Assembly (NCBI GenBank): GCA_039698035.1
Contig: JBDKSW010000002.1
Span: 1 to 64,000, forward strand
Direction: 5' to 3'
Length of the DNA stretch: 64,000 bases
Origin: JAJFUI01 sp039698035
GTDB taxonomy: Bacteria > Planctomycetota > Planctomycetia > Pirellulales > Thermoguttaceae
The notes beneath the pieces were generated by a model. The model was not told the origin of the DNA. It was given only the letters and a program-made list of their open reading frames with translations, and ran no database searches. Below, piece after piece: positions 53,693 to 62,666 of this stretch (the first letter of the stretch is position 1; the number at the start of each line of letters is the position of its first letter). The position numbers and the translations under genes were made by a program.

Positions 53693-54478
53693 ATGAAGCG
53701 AATCGATTCCCTGGCGTTGGCTCTGGTGGTTTGGGCGTTGGCAGCCACAGGCCACACTGCAGCCTTGGCTCACGACACGGACAACACGCAACCAAGCATC
53801 ACGGTGTCGGGCGAGGCCGTTGTCTATGTTGTGCCGAACAAAATTCTGATCAGTTTAGGCGTCGAAGACTGGGACGCCAAGTTGTTCATTGCCAAGCAGA
53901 AGAATGACGAGACGATTAAGCGGGCCATTGCGAGCATCTTGGCTCAGGGCATCGAGAAAAAGGCCATCCAGACAGATGAAATCACGATCGAGCCAACGTA
54001 TCCTGATCACGAGCCACCCTATCGCGCGCGGGCGATCAATGGCTACTGGATTCGCAATTCGCTGACCGTGACGGTTGAGAAGGTTGGAATGGTCGAAAAA
54101 CTGATTGCAGCCGCCTTGTCGGCCGGCGTGAACCAAATCCACAACATCGATTTTCAGACAACGGAACTCCGAAAGCACCGCGACAAAGCCCGCGAGTTGG
54201 CCCTCAAAGCAGCCCGCGAAAAGGCTCGGGATATGGCCACAGTTCTTGGCCAAGCGGTTGGCAAGCCGCTCCGAATCAATGAAAATGGTGGACTGTTTGG
54301 ATACTATGGCGGTTGGTGTCGCTGGGGACGCTCCAATCGTGACTACTATGCTTTACAGAACTCCTTCATGGAGGCGCCGCATTCGCCAAACAGTGGCGAC
54401 GACACCGGCGCGGTCGCGCTGGGGAAGATAGGTGTCCGGGCCAATGTCAGCGTTACCTTCGAGTTGAAAGACCAATGA
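53693..54478 (+). CDS. SIMPL (DUF541) domain exported protein (261 aa)
   Basis: A signal peptide (about 1-26) is followed by the SIMPL domain: ITVSGEAVVYVVPNKILISLGVEDWD, AIQTDEITIEPTY, NSLTVTVEKVGMVEKLI, and a C-terminal ALKAAREKARDMATVLGQAVG. The family occurs in the envelope (BP26-like), possibly forming channel-like rings; function is poorly known. Its stop overlaps the response regulator start by ATGA, linking it to the two-component system. A region of 272 bases upstream probably holds the promoter. Confidence 0.88.
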   Translation: MKRIDSLALALVVWALAATGHTAALAHDTDNTQPSITVSGEAVVYVVPNKILISLGVEDWDAKLFIAKQKNDETIKRAIASILAQGIEKKAIQTDEITIEPTYPDHEPPYRARAINGYWIRNSLTVTVEKVGMVEKLIAAALSAGVNQIHNIDFQTTELRKHRDKARELALKAAREKARDMATVLGQAVGKPLRINENGGLFGYYGGWCRWGRSNRDYYALQNSFMEAPHSPNSGDDTGAVALGKIGVRANVSVTFELKDQ

Positions 54479-55230
54479 CACGACCCGTTGTCTTGACGAT
54501 CGAGGACGACCCGGCGATTCGTCGCGGCATCGTCGATGCGATTCGCTTTGCCGGCTGCGACGTCTTGGAGGCAAGCGATGGCCCCGCAGGCATGACGGCC
54601 GCGACGACGCGAGCATTCGACCTGCTGCTGCTGGATCTCGTGCTGCCTGGCGGCGATGGGTTCGAGATCCTCGAAGCCGTCCGCCGCACGCGGCCCACCC
54701 TGCCGGTCATCGTTTTGACAGCGCGTGGAAACGAAGACGACCGCATCCGTGGGCTGCGCGGCGGCGCCGACGATTACGTCGTGAAGCCGTTCAGCGTTCG
54801 CGAGCTCTTGGCTAGAATCGAAGCCGTGTTGCGACGCACGGCCGAGCGGCCAGTGGACGTTTCGGCCATTGCCATCCCCGGCGGCATCGTTGATCTCGGT
54901 CGCCGCGAGGTCCAATTCAACGATGGCGTTCGGGTCGAGCTTTCCGAGCGTGAGGCCGAATTGCTCCGCTACTTGGCGGCAAATCCCGGCCGCGCCATCG
55001 CTCGCGACGAATTGCTGGCGAACGTGTGGCGCATTTCGCCTCGCGGCGTTTCGACGCGGACCATCGACATGCACGTCACCCGATTGCGTGGAAAGCTGCG
55101 CGATCGCGGCGACGAGCCGAGCCTGCTGCTGACCGTGCGGGGAAAAGGTTATATGCTGAGCAAACAACCATCCGACGCCGAGCCGCGCCAAGGGCGGCCC
55201 GACGCGCCGGTCCGAATTGACATCCCATGA
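54475..55230 (+). CDS. OmpR-family response regulator (251 aa)
   Basis: The receiver (1-115) has acidic residues TIEDDPAI, phospho-Asp in LLLLDLVLPGGDG (near 53), and Lys in DDYVVKPFSVRE. The C-terminal winged helix (about 145-235) has LSEREAELLRYLAANPG, VSTRTIDMHVTRLRGKL and LLTVRGKGYML. It regulates genes after phosphorylation by the downstream kinase. It overlaps the SIMPL gene and the kinase gene by 4 bases each, so the three are made together. Confidence 0.95.
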   Translation: MTRPVVLTIEDDPAIRRGIVDAIRFAGCDVLEASDGPAGMTAATTRAFDLLLLDLVLPGGDGFEILEAVRRTRPTLPVIVLTARGNEDDRIRGLRGGADDYVVKPFSVRELLARIEAVLRRTAERPVDVSAIAIPGGIVDLGRREVQFNDGVRVELSEREAELLRYLAANPGRAIARDELLANVWRISPRGVSTRTIDMHVTRLRGKLRDRGDEPSLLLTVRGKGYMLSKQPSDAEPRQGRPDAPVRIDIP

Positions 55231-57080
55231 GCAGCCGCATATCAACGCGATTCTTTTTCGGGTTGCTCTTCACGGCCAGCCTGACCGTCGTTTTAGGGGC
55301 AATGGCATGGGTTAGCCTTGCGGCAATTCACGCGGACCGAGCGGAGACCGACGCGCGGCGTCAGGCGGCTTTCGAGGGCGCCATTCGGCTGGCCCTTTGG
55401 CGGATGGACACCGCAATGGCGACGCTTTTGGCCCAAGAGAACGCCCGGCCCGCGGCCGTCTATCGCCCATTCCTGCCGGCGAGCGAGGGCGTAGGACGAA
55501 TGGCTGGCCAGATTCCAAGCGACGGTCTGGTGATTCCGTCCCCGCTGTTGCGGACGCCCTCGGCGTTCGTGCTCGTGCATTTTCAATATGGGCCCGACGG
55601 CCGATTGACTTCGCCGGAGTCCCCTCGGGGCGAGGATCTCGCCCGGGCCGTGCCGCGATATCTCAGCGAGGCCGAGGCCGCCGAGATGCGGAAGCGATTG
55701 GATGACGCGGCCGGTTCGCTAGCCCTGGCTCGGCTGGAGTCGCTGTTGCCCAAGCAAGTCGCGCCGCCGCTAAAAGTGGCGTCGCCGGCGTCACTGTCCA
55801 ATGCCGCGCAGGGTTCATGGAACGAGTACCAACGGCGCGGCAATGCGATCCTCCAAAACAACTTGGCGGCGGCTCAATTGCAGGGACCCTTTGCCCCGGC
55901 GGGCTCCTCCGACGCCTTCGACACAAGCGGCGTGCCGCTGACACCGTTGTGGATTGACGGCCGCCTGCTCCTGGCTCGTCGCTTCATGGCCGGCCAGCGT
56001 CAGTATGTTCAAGGTTGTATTCTGGATTGGTCGGTGATCAGGCAATCGCTCCTGAAGACGATCGCCGACCTGCTGCCGGCGGCCGATTTGACGCCCATCG
56101 CCGACGGCGTGTCCGACGACCAGTCGCGGCGGCTTGCCGCGTTGCCGATCTGTCTGGTGCCTGGCCCGGTTGTCCATGGCCCCGCATCGGCCGCTTCGCC
56201 GCTGATTCTTTCGTTGACCCTTGCGTGGGTCTGCGCGTCGTTGGCCGTCGCGGCCGTCGCCGGCCTGCTGCTGGGCATCGTTCGGCTCAGCGACCGCCGG
56301 GCGGCCTTCACATCGGCCGTGACTCACGAACTGCGGACGCCGCTCACGACGTTTCAGATGTATGCCGAGATGCTTGCCGAAGACATGGTGCCGGACGCCC
56401 TGCAGCGGCGGCAGTATCTTGAAACGCTGAGGGACGAGGCGATTCGGTTGACGCATCTGGTCGAGAACGTCTTGGCCTATGCCCGATTGGAACGCGGCCG
56501 GACCATGGGCCGCATGGAAACCGTCGCGATTAGCGAGCTGCTGGAAGACGTGTCGGAGCGGCTCGTGGCACGTGCGGGTCAGGCGGGCATGACGTTGGCC
56601 ATCGAGGATGTCGAGACCGGCTGCGACGCGATGGCGTCTGCGAACCGCTCTGCGGTCGAGCAAGTGCTATACAATCTCGTCGATAATGCGTGCAAATATG
56701 CCGCCACGGCGACCGATCGGCAAATCCGTCTGACGCCGCGTCTCCGCGGCCGCTGGGTGGAAATTGCGGTGGCCGATCACGGGCCGGGCCTGTCGCCAAA
56801 CGCCCGGAGACGGCTGTTTCGATCGTTCTCGAAGTCGGCGGCCGAGGCGGCGGCCAGCGCGCCGGGCATCGGTCTTGGCCTGGCGCTTAGCCGACGACTG
56901 GCACGCGATATGGGCGGCGATCTCCGCTTGGAACCGGGCGAGGGCGCCACGTTCGTGTTGGCGATTCTCCGAGTACAAACAACCGGATTGGATTGGCAAA
57001 ACCACCCGGCAAGCTGCATTACGGCGCCGCAGGGCGGTTTTCTTCAGCGTGCTCGATGGACACTTTTTCGACGCGGTTAG
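55227..57080 (+). CDS. Membrane sensor histidine kinase (617 aa)
   Basis: One membrane helix near the N-terminus (ISTRFFFGLLFTASLTVVLG) and another near 325-347 (LILSLTLAWVCASLAVAAVAG) frame a periplasmic sensor of about 280 residues without a recognised fold. HisKA holds the phospho-His in VTHELRTPLTTFQMYAEML (near 367). The ATPase has LVDNACKYA, VADHGPGLSPNARRRLF and GIGLGLALSRRLARDMGG. It pairs with the upstream OmpR-type regulator. Its 3' end overlaps the convergent HTH gene by 62 bases; the last 40 residues lie past the ATPase domain and look non-conserved. Confidence 0.93.
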   Translation: MSSRISTRFFFGLLFTASLTVVLGAMAWVSLAAIHADRAETDARRQAAFEGAIRLALWRMDTAMATLLAQENARPAAVYRPFLPASEGVGRMAGQIPSDGLVIPSPLLRTPSAFVLVHFQYGPDGRLTSPESPRGEDLARAVPRYLSEAEAAEMRKRLDDAAGSLALARLESLLPKQVAPPLKVASPASLSNAAQGSWNEYQRRGNAILQNNLAAAQLQGPFAPAGSSDAFDTSGVPLTPLWIDGRLLLARRFMAGQRQYVQGCILDWSVIRQSLLKTIADLLPAADLTPIADGVSDDQSRRLAALPICLVPGPVVHGPASAASPLILSLTLAWVCASLAVAAVAGLLLGIVRLSDRRAAFTSAVTHELRTPLTTFQMYAEMLAEDMVPDALQRRQYLETLRDEAIRLTHLVENVLAYARLERGRTMGRMETVAISELLEDVSERLVARAGQAGMTLAIEDVETGCDAMASANRSAVEQVLYNLVDNACKYAATATDRQIRLTPRLRGRWVEIAVADHGPGLSPNARRRLFRSFSKSAAEAAASAPGIGLGLALSRRLARDMGGDLRLEPGEGATFVLAILRVQTTGLDWQNHPASCITAPQGGFLQRARWTLFRRG

Positions 57081-57297
57081 CGCGAATGAGCGCCAATTCC
57101 TCGTGCGTCGGCGCGGGGAAGTTGGGGCAGCCCATCTGCACCCATCGGATCAAATCGCTCTGCACCCAGCGGACCAGCCGATCTCCGACATTGAGCGGCG
57201 GCGGCACGGCACCCGCCTCGATCAGGGCCAGAACCATGTCCTGGTCGGCCTTGAGAAAGGCGCACAACTCCTCAAAGGTCATGAGGATGCCGGTCAT
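57019..57297 (-). CDS. Small helix-turn-helix (excisionase-like) protein (92 aa)
   Basis: Residues about 5-55 read MTFEELCAFLKADQDMVLALIEAGAVPPPL and GDRLVRWVQSDLIRWVQ, which fits a MerR/excisionase-type HTH with a wing. GGAGG lies before the ATG at 57297. An inner ATG at 57282 is possible. The last 62 bases overlap the end of the kinase gene on the other strand. No partner is seen. It lies downstream of hup on the same strand, 61 bases away. Confidence 0.7.
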   Translation of the reverse strand: MTGILMTFEELCAFLKADQDMVLALIEAGAVPPPLNVGDRLVRWVQSDLIRWVQMGCPNFPAPTHEELALIRANRVEKVSIEHAEENRPAAP

Positions 57298-57358
57298 CGA
57301 AAGTCCTCCACCCTCGGGGCGAAGTCGCGGCGTCCGGCATTGCCCGGCCACCGATGCG

Positions 57359-57691
57359 TTACTTGGCCATGTCCTTCAACTGCTTGAGCGGCCGAACCTT
57401 GATCTTGCTCGAAGCCGGCTTGGCCGCCACGTCTCGCAGCTCGCCCGGTTTGAATGGGTTGGGCACGCCGATCTGAGCGGGTCGAGCCGGAACGCTCTTC
57501 TTCTCGATCTTCAGGAGGCCCGGGATTGTGATGACCCCAGCGCCGTCGGCGTCGAGGCTCTTGCTGATTTCAACGTTCAGGGCCTCGAAGACCGCGCTAA
57601 CCTGTTTGGGGGTCAGAGCGGCGGCGGCAGCAATGTTAGCAGTCAACTCGGTCTTGGTGAGGGGCTTCGCACGAGCGGCGGCATCGGCCAT
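57359..57691 (-). CDS. HU-family DNA-binding protein (110 aa)
   Basis: HU fold: LTKTELTANIAAAAALTPKQVSAVFEALN, ISKSLDADGAGVITIPGLLKIEKKSVPARPAQIGVPNPFKPGE, shown in pieces here as KSLDADGAGVITIPGLLKI and NPFKPGELRDVAAKPAS. The beta-arm motif RPAxxxxNPxT is altered to RPAQIGVPNPFKP. It bends DNA and compacts the nucleoid. It is about 20 residues longer than E. coli HU. A strong terminator of the DUF1573 gene lies upstream of it. Confidence 0.88.
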   Translation of the reverse strand: MADAAARAKPLTKTELTANIAAAAALTPKQVSAVFEALNVEISKSLDADGAGVITIPGLLKIEKKSVPARPAQIGVPNPFKPGELRDVAAKPASSKIKVRPLKQLKDMAK

Positions 57692-57784
57692 CTTGGTCTC
57701 CCTTGCTTTCGAGTGTCAAAAGGCGGTTGCTGCCCCAGAGCGGGGATCGGCACCATTAGATCGTTCCTGCCCGAAAAAGCAAGA

Positions 57785-57815
57785 CCGGCCTCGGCTCCAA
57801 CCGGAGCCAGGCCGG
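57785..57815 (-). terminator. Strong intrinsic terminator after the DUF1573 gene
   Basis: CCGGCC pairs with GGCCGG and GGCTCC with GGAGCC, separated by one mismatch on each side and a 4-base loop (13 bp in all). On the minus strand it is followed by CTTGCTTTTTCGG. It lies 28 bases past the stop of the DUF1573 gene. Confidence 0.8.
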
Positions 57816-57842
57816 ATCATGGAAGTTTCTGATGGGACCAAC

Positions 57843-58838
57843 TTAGCGAGTCGAAGCGACCACCGCGTAAGCGGCCAGCTCGGGCGTCATGGTGCCCTGG
57901 TCCGTTTTGATGCGAATCGTCTTGACGACCTTGCCAGCATCCGTCCCGGCCGAGAAGGTCACCGGAATCATGTGCAACTGCTTGGCCGTGCCTTCCTTTG
58001 ACGTATCAAACTTGAAGGACTTGTCGTCACAGGAGATCGCGAGGATTTTGAACGGCTTTTGACCTTTGACGACCAGTTGCCGGGTGACTTTCTGGCCCGG
58101 TTGGACAACGCCCATGAACAGGGCGCTCGGGCTGACGGTGATGCCTGGTACGATGCGGCCCTCGACCAACACGGGAATCTGGGAGTTGCCGTCGTTGGTG
58201 ACCAGCATCAGGTGGTCATTGAGGTAGCCCGCCGGGGCCGCCTTGTCAACGTGGACTTTGAGCTGATAAGAGACTTGGCCGTTCTCACGACCGGTCTCAA
58301 TCGCCTTGGCCGAAATATACGGATTTGAGGTCTTAATCCCCGTAATCTGCCAATCGGCGCCACCGACATAACTGACGTTAACGTCTTGATCGGCCGAATT
58401 GCCCTGATTGATCGCTCCGACCTGAACGCTGCCCGGCTCGACGATCACATCGCTGCGAATGTAGCCCCGGACGTGCAGTTGCACTTCCGCCGGATACGGC
58501 CGGTCAATGATCACGGTAAGGGTTGCGCCCCGTTGGCCGGAAAAAGTATCCGTGTTGAAATGGGCGAGAATCGTGCCTTTTTCGTACGTTTTCAGAAACG
58601 GCGTCTCGATCGTCGGGGTCGTGCATCCGCAACTGCTTTGAACGTCCGCGATATGCACGTCTTCGAGGTAGAGGTTCTCGAAAACGAAACGGACTTCAGC
58701 CTTGCCGGCCTTCGCGACGGAGCCGAAATCATGCTCCGTCACCTTGAACATCTTTTGGGCCCAATCTTGGCCACACGAGACGCTGCAAGAGAAAAGGAGC
58801 ACGCCTAGCGCGACAAAAGCCCTGCGAAACATGGACAA
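57843..58838 (-). CDS. DUF1573 domain exported protein (331 aa)
   Basis: A signal peptide (1-23) is followed by repeated Ig-like beta folds. The first part has the DUF1573 hallmark EHDFGSVAKAGKAEVRFVFENL and the Cys-rich SSCGCTTPTIET. The later part repeats the fold (ITVSPSALFMGVVQPGQKVTRQLVVKG). The family occurs in Bacteroidetes and Planctomycetes and is thought to be periplasmic or surface; function unknown. AAGCCGG... no strong ribosome site is seen. A strong terminator follows. Confidence 0.88.
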   Translation of the reverse strand: MSMFRRAFVALGVLLFSCSVSCGQDWAQKMFKVTEHDFGSVAKAGKAEVRFVFENLYLEDVHIADVQSSCGCTTPTIETPFLKTYEKGTILAHFNTDTFSGQRGATLTVIIDRPYPAEVQLHVRGYIRSDVIVEPGSVQVGAINQGNSADQDVNVSYVGGADWQITGIKTSNPYISAKAIETGRENGQVSYQLKVHVDKAAPAGYLNDHLMLVTNDGNSQIPVLVEGRIVPGITVSPSALFMGVVQPGQKVTRQLVVKGQKPFKILAISCDDKSFKFDTSKEGTAKQLHMIPVTFSAGTDAGKVVKTIRIKTDQGTMTPELAAYAVVASTR

Positions 58839-59203
58839 AACCCCCTAAACCTCAAAGTTACTCAATCTTCCGCGAAAATCTAGACCCTAATTCCATGTCT
58901 GTCAACTCGGATTTCTTGCCGCAACGACTCGAAATCACAAAGAGTTGCTCACCATAACCGAATGTTAGGCCCGTCCCATGAAATTGTCTACACTACCGTC
59001 AAGGCATGCCGTCTGATGCTCAAGCAAGACGCGGCCGCAAAGCCGACGGTGACCGTCGGCGCCTGTTGGCGCGCCCGCCGGCCGCCAACGCCCCGCGTCG
59101 ATGTGCCGCGTCGGTCGCAAAAAATCCGTTGACCGCCAGCGGCATGACCGCTAGATTCGTGACATTCGTCGTCACACGTGTCTCTCGCTGGAAAGGAAAC
59201 GCG
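58839..59203. other. Divergent gap (365 bases)
   Basis: The region lies between the DUF1573 gene (minus) and a small secreted protein gene (plus), and should hold both promoters. GAAAGGAAAC near 59191 is the ribosome site of the small protein. No gene or repeat was supported; longer frames here are Arg-rich noise. Confidence 0.35.
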
Positions 59204-59434
59204 ATGAACCGCCACTTTGGTTGGGCCTTGCTGTTGGCCGTTGGCGTCTTGTTCGGTTGCCTCTTGGGCACGCAGCAAAGAAGCGTCGCCGTGGCCTCCG
59301 GGCCCGACGCGCAGGACCAAGAAAGCCAGATCGTCGATCAACTCAAGGAGATCAAGGGCCAACTGCGGGAACTGAATGGAATGTTCCGCTCTGGCAACGC
59401 CAAGGTCGTGATCGTTATCAACCCGGGCAGGTAG
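59204..59434 (+). CDS. Small secreted or anchored protein (76 aa)
   Basis: The N-terminus (MNRHFGWALLLAVGVLFGCLLGTQ) is a signal or anchor helix; the FGC segment could be a lipobox-like site, but the context is weak. It continues with a helix that looks coiled-coil (QIVDQLKEIKGQLRELNGMF) and ends VVIVINPGR. The ribosome site AAAGGAAA is good. Such short anchored helices are common in planctomycetes; function unknown. It converges with the RND permease. Confidence 0.65.
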   Translation: MNRHFGWALLLAVGVLFGCLLGTQQRSVAVASGPDAQDQESQIVDQLKEIKGQLRELNGMFRSGNAKVVIVINPGR

Positions 59435-59448
59435 GCGAGCCGCCGCGG

Positions 59449-62400
59449 CTACTCGTCGGACTTCCGCTGGCGCGCCGAAAGCCACGCGGCTGGCGAGGAT
59501 TGCAGCACGTAGTAGAAGACGGGCGTCAGGAAGATGCCGAACAGGGTGACGCCCAACATGCCGCTGAAAACGGCCGTTCCGAGCGTCTGTCGCATCTCGG
59601 CGCCCGCGCCGGTGGCCAGCATCAGCGGCACGACGCCCAGGATGAAGGCCAGCGATGTCATCACGATGGGCCGCAGTCGCAGCTTCGAGGCGTCGATGGC
59701 CGCCTGCTGGACATCCAGTCCGTGCTCATGTTGCTGCTTGGCGAATTCGACGATCAACACGGCATTCTTGCACGCCAAGCCGGCCAGCACAACGAATCCG
59801 ATTTGCGTAAACAGGTTGTTGTCCATGCCGCGGAGCCATACGCCGATCAGCGCGCAAAGCAAGCTCATCGGCACGATGAGGATGATGGCCAGCGGCAGCG
59901 ACCAGCTTTCATATTCGGCCGAGTGTGTCAAGAAGACAAACAGGATGCAGAGCGGGAAGATAAAGATGGCCGTGTTGCCGGCCAAAATCTGCTGATAGGT
60001 CAGGTCCGTCCACTCGAAGCCCATCGAGCGGGGCAGCTCGCGCTTGGCCAGATCCTGCATCAGGCTGATCGCTTGGCCCGAACTGATCGAAGGCGACCAC
60101 TCGCCGTTGATCGCGGCGGCCGTGTGCGTGTTGTAGCGATTCAGGAGGACAGGCCCCTTGGAGTCGCGGATCGTGCAGAGCGCGCCGAGCGGCACCATAT
60201 CGCCCTGCTTGTTGCGAACTTTGAACTGTTTGACGCCCAGTGCCCGAGCCCGAAACTTGGCGTCGGCCTGAACGTTGACTTGCCAAGTGCGGCCAAACTC
60301 GTTGAAATCGTTGACGTAGTAGCCGCCGAGACATGCTTGAAGCGTGTCGAACACGTCGCTGAGCGCGACGCCCATCGTTTTGCACTTCGTTCGGTCGATG
60401 TCGGCGTAAAGCTGAGGCGTCGAGGCCCGGAACATGGCGAACAGGCCGACCAAGCCCGGCTTGGCGTTGCCCATTTTCGTCAGGTTATCGACCTGGCTCT
60501 GCAATTCATCGAGACTGTTGTCGCCCAGATCTTCGACCATCAGCTTGAAGCCGCCCGCGTTGCCGACGCCCTCGACCGGCGGCGCCCCGAAAACGCCGAC
60601 GTCGGCGTCGTCAATCTCGATGAAGCATTGCCGGCGCAATTTGGCGGCGATGCTCTTGGCGCTCCGATCGGCGTCGTGCCGCTGCTCGAACGGATCGAGG
60701 ATGACGAACATCGACGAGAAGTTCGACCCATTGGCGTTCAATAGGAACGACTGACCTGCGATCGTCACCGTATGGCACACGCCTGGAATGTCGCGGGCGA
60801 TCTGCTCCATCTTCTGCGTCACGGCCTGCGACCGTTCGAGCGAGGCCGATTCGGGCAACTGGGCATTGACGATCAGATATCCCTTGTCTTGCTCAGGCAA
60901 AAAGCCCGTTGGCACCGTGTTGAAGCCAAAATACGTGAGGCCGAGCAGCCCGAGATAAACCAACAGCGCAATGGCCGCGCCGCGGACGCAAAGCCGCACG
61001 AGTCGCTCGTAGACCGAGGTGGCGCGATGGAACAGCCCGTTGAATCCGCGAAAGAACCATCCGAAAAGCCCGTCGAGCAGGCGGGTGAGGATGTCTTGCT
61101 TGGCACTGCGGGGCCGCAGCAAGATGGCCGCCAGCGCGGGGCTGAGCGTCAGCGAATTGAACGCCGAAATCAGCGTGGCCGTGGCGATCGTCAGCGCAAA
61201 CTGGCGATAGAATTGGCCCGTGATGCCCGACAGGAATGCGGTCGGCACGAAAACAGCGCTTAGCCCGAAGGCGATGGCGATGACCGCGACGGTCACCTCT
61301 TCCATCGATTTATAGGCCGCCTCGCGCGGCGTGAGGCCGTGCTCGATCCACCGCTCGACGTTCTCGACGACGACAATGGCGTCGTCGACGACGATGCCGA
61401 TGGCCAACACCAGACCGCAGAGTGAAATGTTGTTGAGGCTGAACCCGAGGCAGGCCATGACGCCAAACGTTCCGACCAGGGACACGGGCACGGCGATGAG
61501 CGGGATGACGGTCGCTCGCCAACTTTGCAGGAACAGCAACACCACGAGCGCCACGAGTAGAACGGCTTCGAACAGGGCCTTGCGAACCTCGTGGATCGAC
61601 TCGACCACGAACGGCGTCGTGTCATAGACGATGGCATACTCAAGACCTTGGGGGAACCGATGGCGCTTGAGCTCCTCCATCTTCGCGCGCACGCGATTGG
61701 CCGTCTCGACCGCATTGCCGCCGGGCTGTTGAAAGACGGCCAACCCGACGGTCGGCTGCCCGTCGAGCGTGCAACTCTGGTCGCTGCTCCTGGCGCCCAA
61801 CTCGATCCGGCTGACGTCTCGCAGGCGAGTGACTTGGCCTTCCGACCCGGTCTTGATGATGATGTCGCCGAACTGCGAGGGATCGGTGAGCCGGCCCAGC
61901 GTCGTAACGTTGTATTGGAAGTCGAGGCCCATCGGCGCAGGCTGCTGGCCGATTTGGCCGGCCGCCACCTGGACGTTCTGCTCGCGGAGCGACGCCATGA
62001 CGTCGCTGGCCGTCAGGCCGACCGAGGCCAGCTTTTCTGGATCGAGCCAGACCCGCAGGCTGTAGTCGCGTTGGCCCAGGAACGCGACGTCGCCGACGCC
62101 GTCGAGCCGCGCCAATTCGTCCTTAATGCGGATGGTGGCGAAGTTGCTCAGGTAGAGTTGATCGTATCGCTGGTCCGGCGAGATGAGGTTCACGACCAGC
62201 ATGATGTTCGGCGACTGCTTTTTGGTCGTGACGCCCGTCTGCTTGACCACGTCGGGCAGCGACGGCGTGGCCAGTGAGACACGGTTCTGAACCAGGACCT
62301 GCGCCATGTCGAGGTCCGTGCCCAGCTTGAAGGTGATCGTCAGGCTGTAGGCGCCGTCGTTCGTGCATTGCGACGACATGTAGAGCATGTTCTCGACGCC

Positions 62401-62613
62401 GTTGACCTGCTGCTCGATGGGCGCCGCAATGGTTTCGGCCACCACCTTGGCGCTCGCGCCCGGGTAGCTGCAAGCAACCAGGACTGTCGGCGGGGCAATG
62501 TCCGGGTACTGGGCAATCGGCAGCGTCAGCAGAGCGACCAGGCCCGCGATCGTGATGACGATCGACAGCACGGACGCGAAGATCGGGCGGTCGATGAAAA
62601 AGCGTGAGAACAC
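59449..62613 (-). CDS. RND multidrug efflux permease, HAE1 family (1054 aa)
   Basis: Full-length RND pump with two repeated halves of six helices and large periplasmic loops. Hallmarks: SRFFIDRPIFASVLSIVI, GVDNMLYMSS-like GVENMLYMSS, ALVVLLFLQSWRATVIPLIAVPVSLVGTFGVM, the proton-relay segment GLVLAIGIVVDDAIVVVENVER (the two Asp) and CKNAVLIVEFA. It exports drugs or bile-like compounds across the inner membrane with the adaptor upstream and an outer-membrane channel. The channel (TolC/OprM type) is not in the window. The adaptor lies 53 bases upstream on the same strand. Confidence 0.96.
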   Translation of the reverse strand: MFSRFFIDRPIFASVLSIVITIAGLVALLTLPIAQYPDIAPPTVLVACSYPGASAKVVAETIAAPIEQQVNGVENMLYMSSQCTNDGAYSLTITFKLGTDLDMAQVLVQNRVSLATPSLPDVVKQTGVTTKKQSPNIMLVVNLISPDQRYDQLYLSNFATIRIKDELARLDGVGDVAFLGQRDYSLRVWLDPEKLASVGLTASDVMASLREQNVQVAAGQIGQQPAPMGLDFQYNVTTLGRLTDPSQFGDIIIKTGSEGQVTRLRDVSRIELGARSSDQSCTLDGQPTVGLAVFQQPGGNAVETANRVRAKMEELKRHRFPQGLEYAIVYDTTPFVVESIHEVRKALFEAVLLVALVVLLFLQSWRATVIPLIAVPVSLVGTFGVMACLGFSLNNISLCGLVLAIGIVVDDAIVVVENVERWIEHGLTPREAAYKSMEEVTVAVIAIAFGLSAVFVPTAFLSGITGQFYRQFALTIATATLISAFNSLTLSPALAAILLRPRSAKQDILTRLLDGLFGWFFRGFNGLFHRATSVYERLVRLCVRGAAIALLVYLGLLGLTYFGFNTVPTGFLPEQDKGYLIVNAQLPESASLERSQAVTQKMEQIARDIPGVCHTVTIAGQSFLLNANGSNFSSMFVILDPFEQRHDADRSAKSIAAKLRRQCFIEIDDADVGVFGAPPVEGVGNAGGFKLMVEDLGDNSLDELQSQVDNLTKMGNAKPGLVGLFAMFRASTPQLYADIDRTKCKTMGVALSDVFDTLQACLGGYYVNDFNEFGRTWQVNVQADAKFRARALGVKQFKVRNKQGDMVPLGALCTIRDSKGPVLLNRYNTHTAAAINGEWSPSISSGQAISLMQDLAKRELPRSMGFEWTDLTYQQILAGNTAIFIFPLCILFVFLTHSAEYESWSLPLAIILIVPMSLLCALIGVWLRGMDNNLFTQIGFVVLAGLACKNAVLIVEFAKQQHEHGLDVQQAAIDASKLRLRPIVMTSLAFILGVVPLMLATGAGAEMRQTLGTAVFSGMLGVTLFGIFLTPVFYYVLQSSPAAWLSARQRKSDE

Positions 62614-62666
62614 GGCGTGTCAACTTCCTGGCTGGTGGCTTGGAACGGACGCCAGCGGACGCGGCA

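Noticed and set aside
59221..60744. 507-codon plus-strand frame over the RND permease
   Set aside because: Antisense shadow; low-complexity His/Gln/Arg composition.
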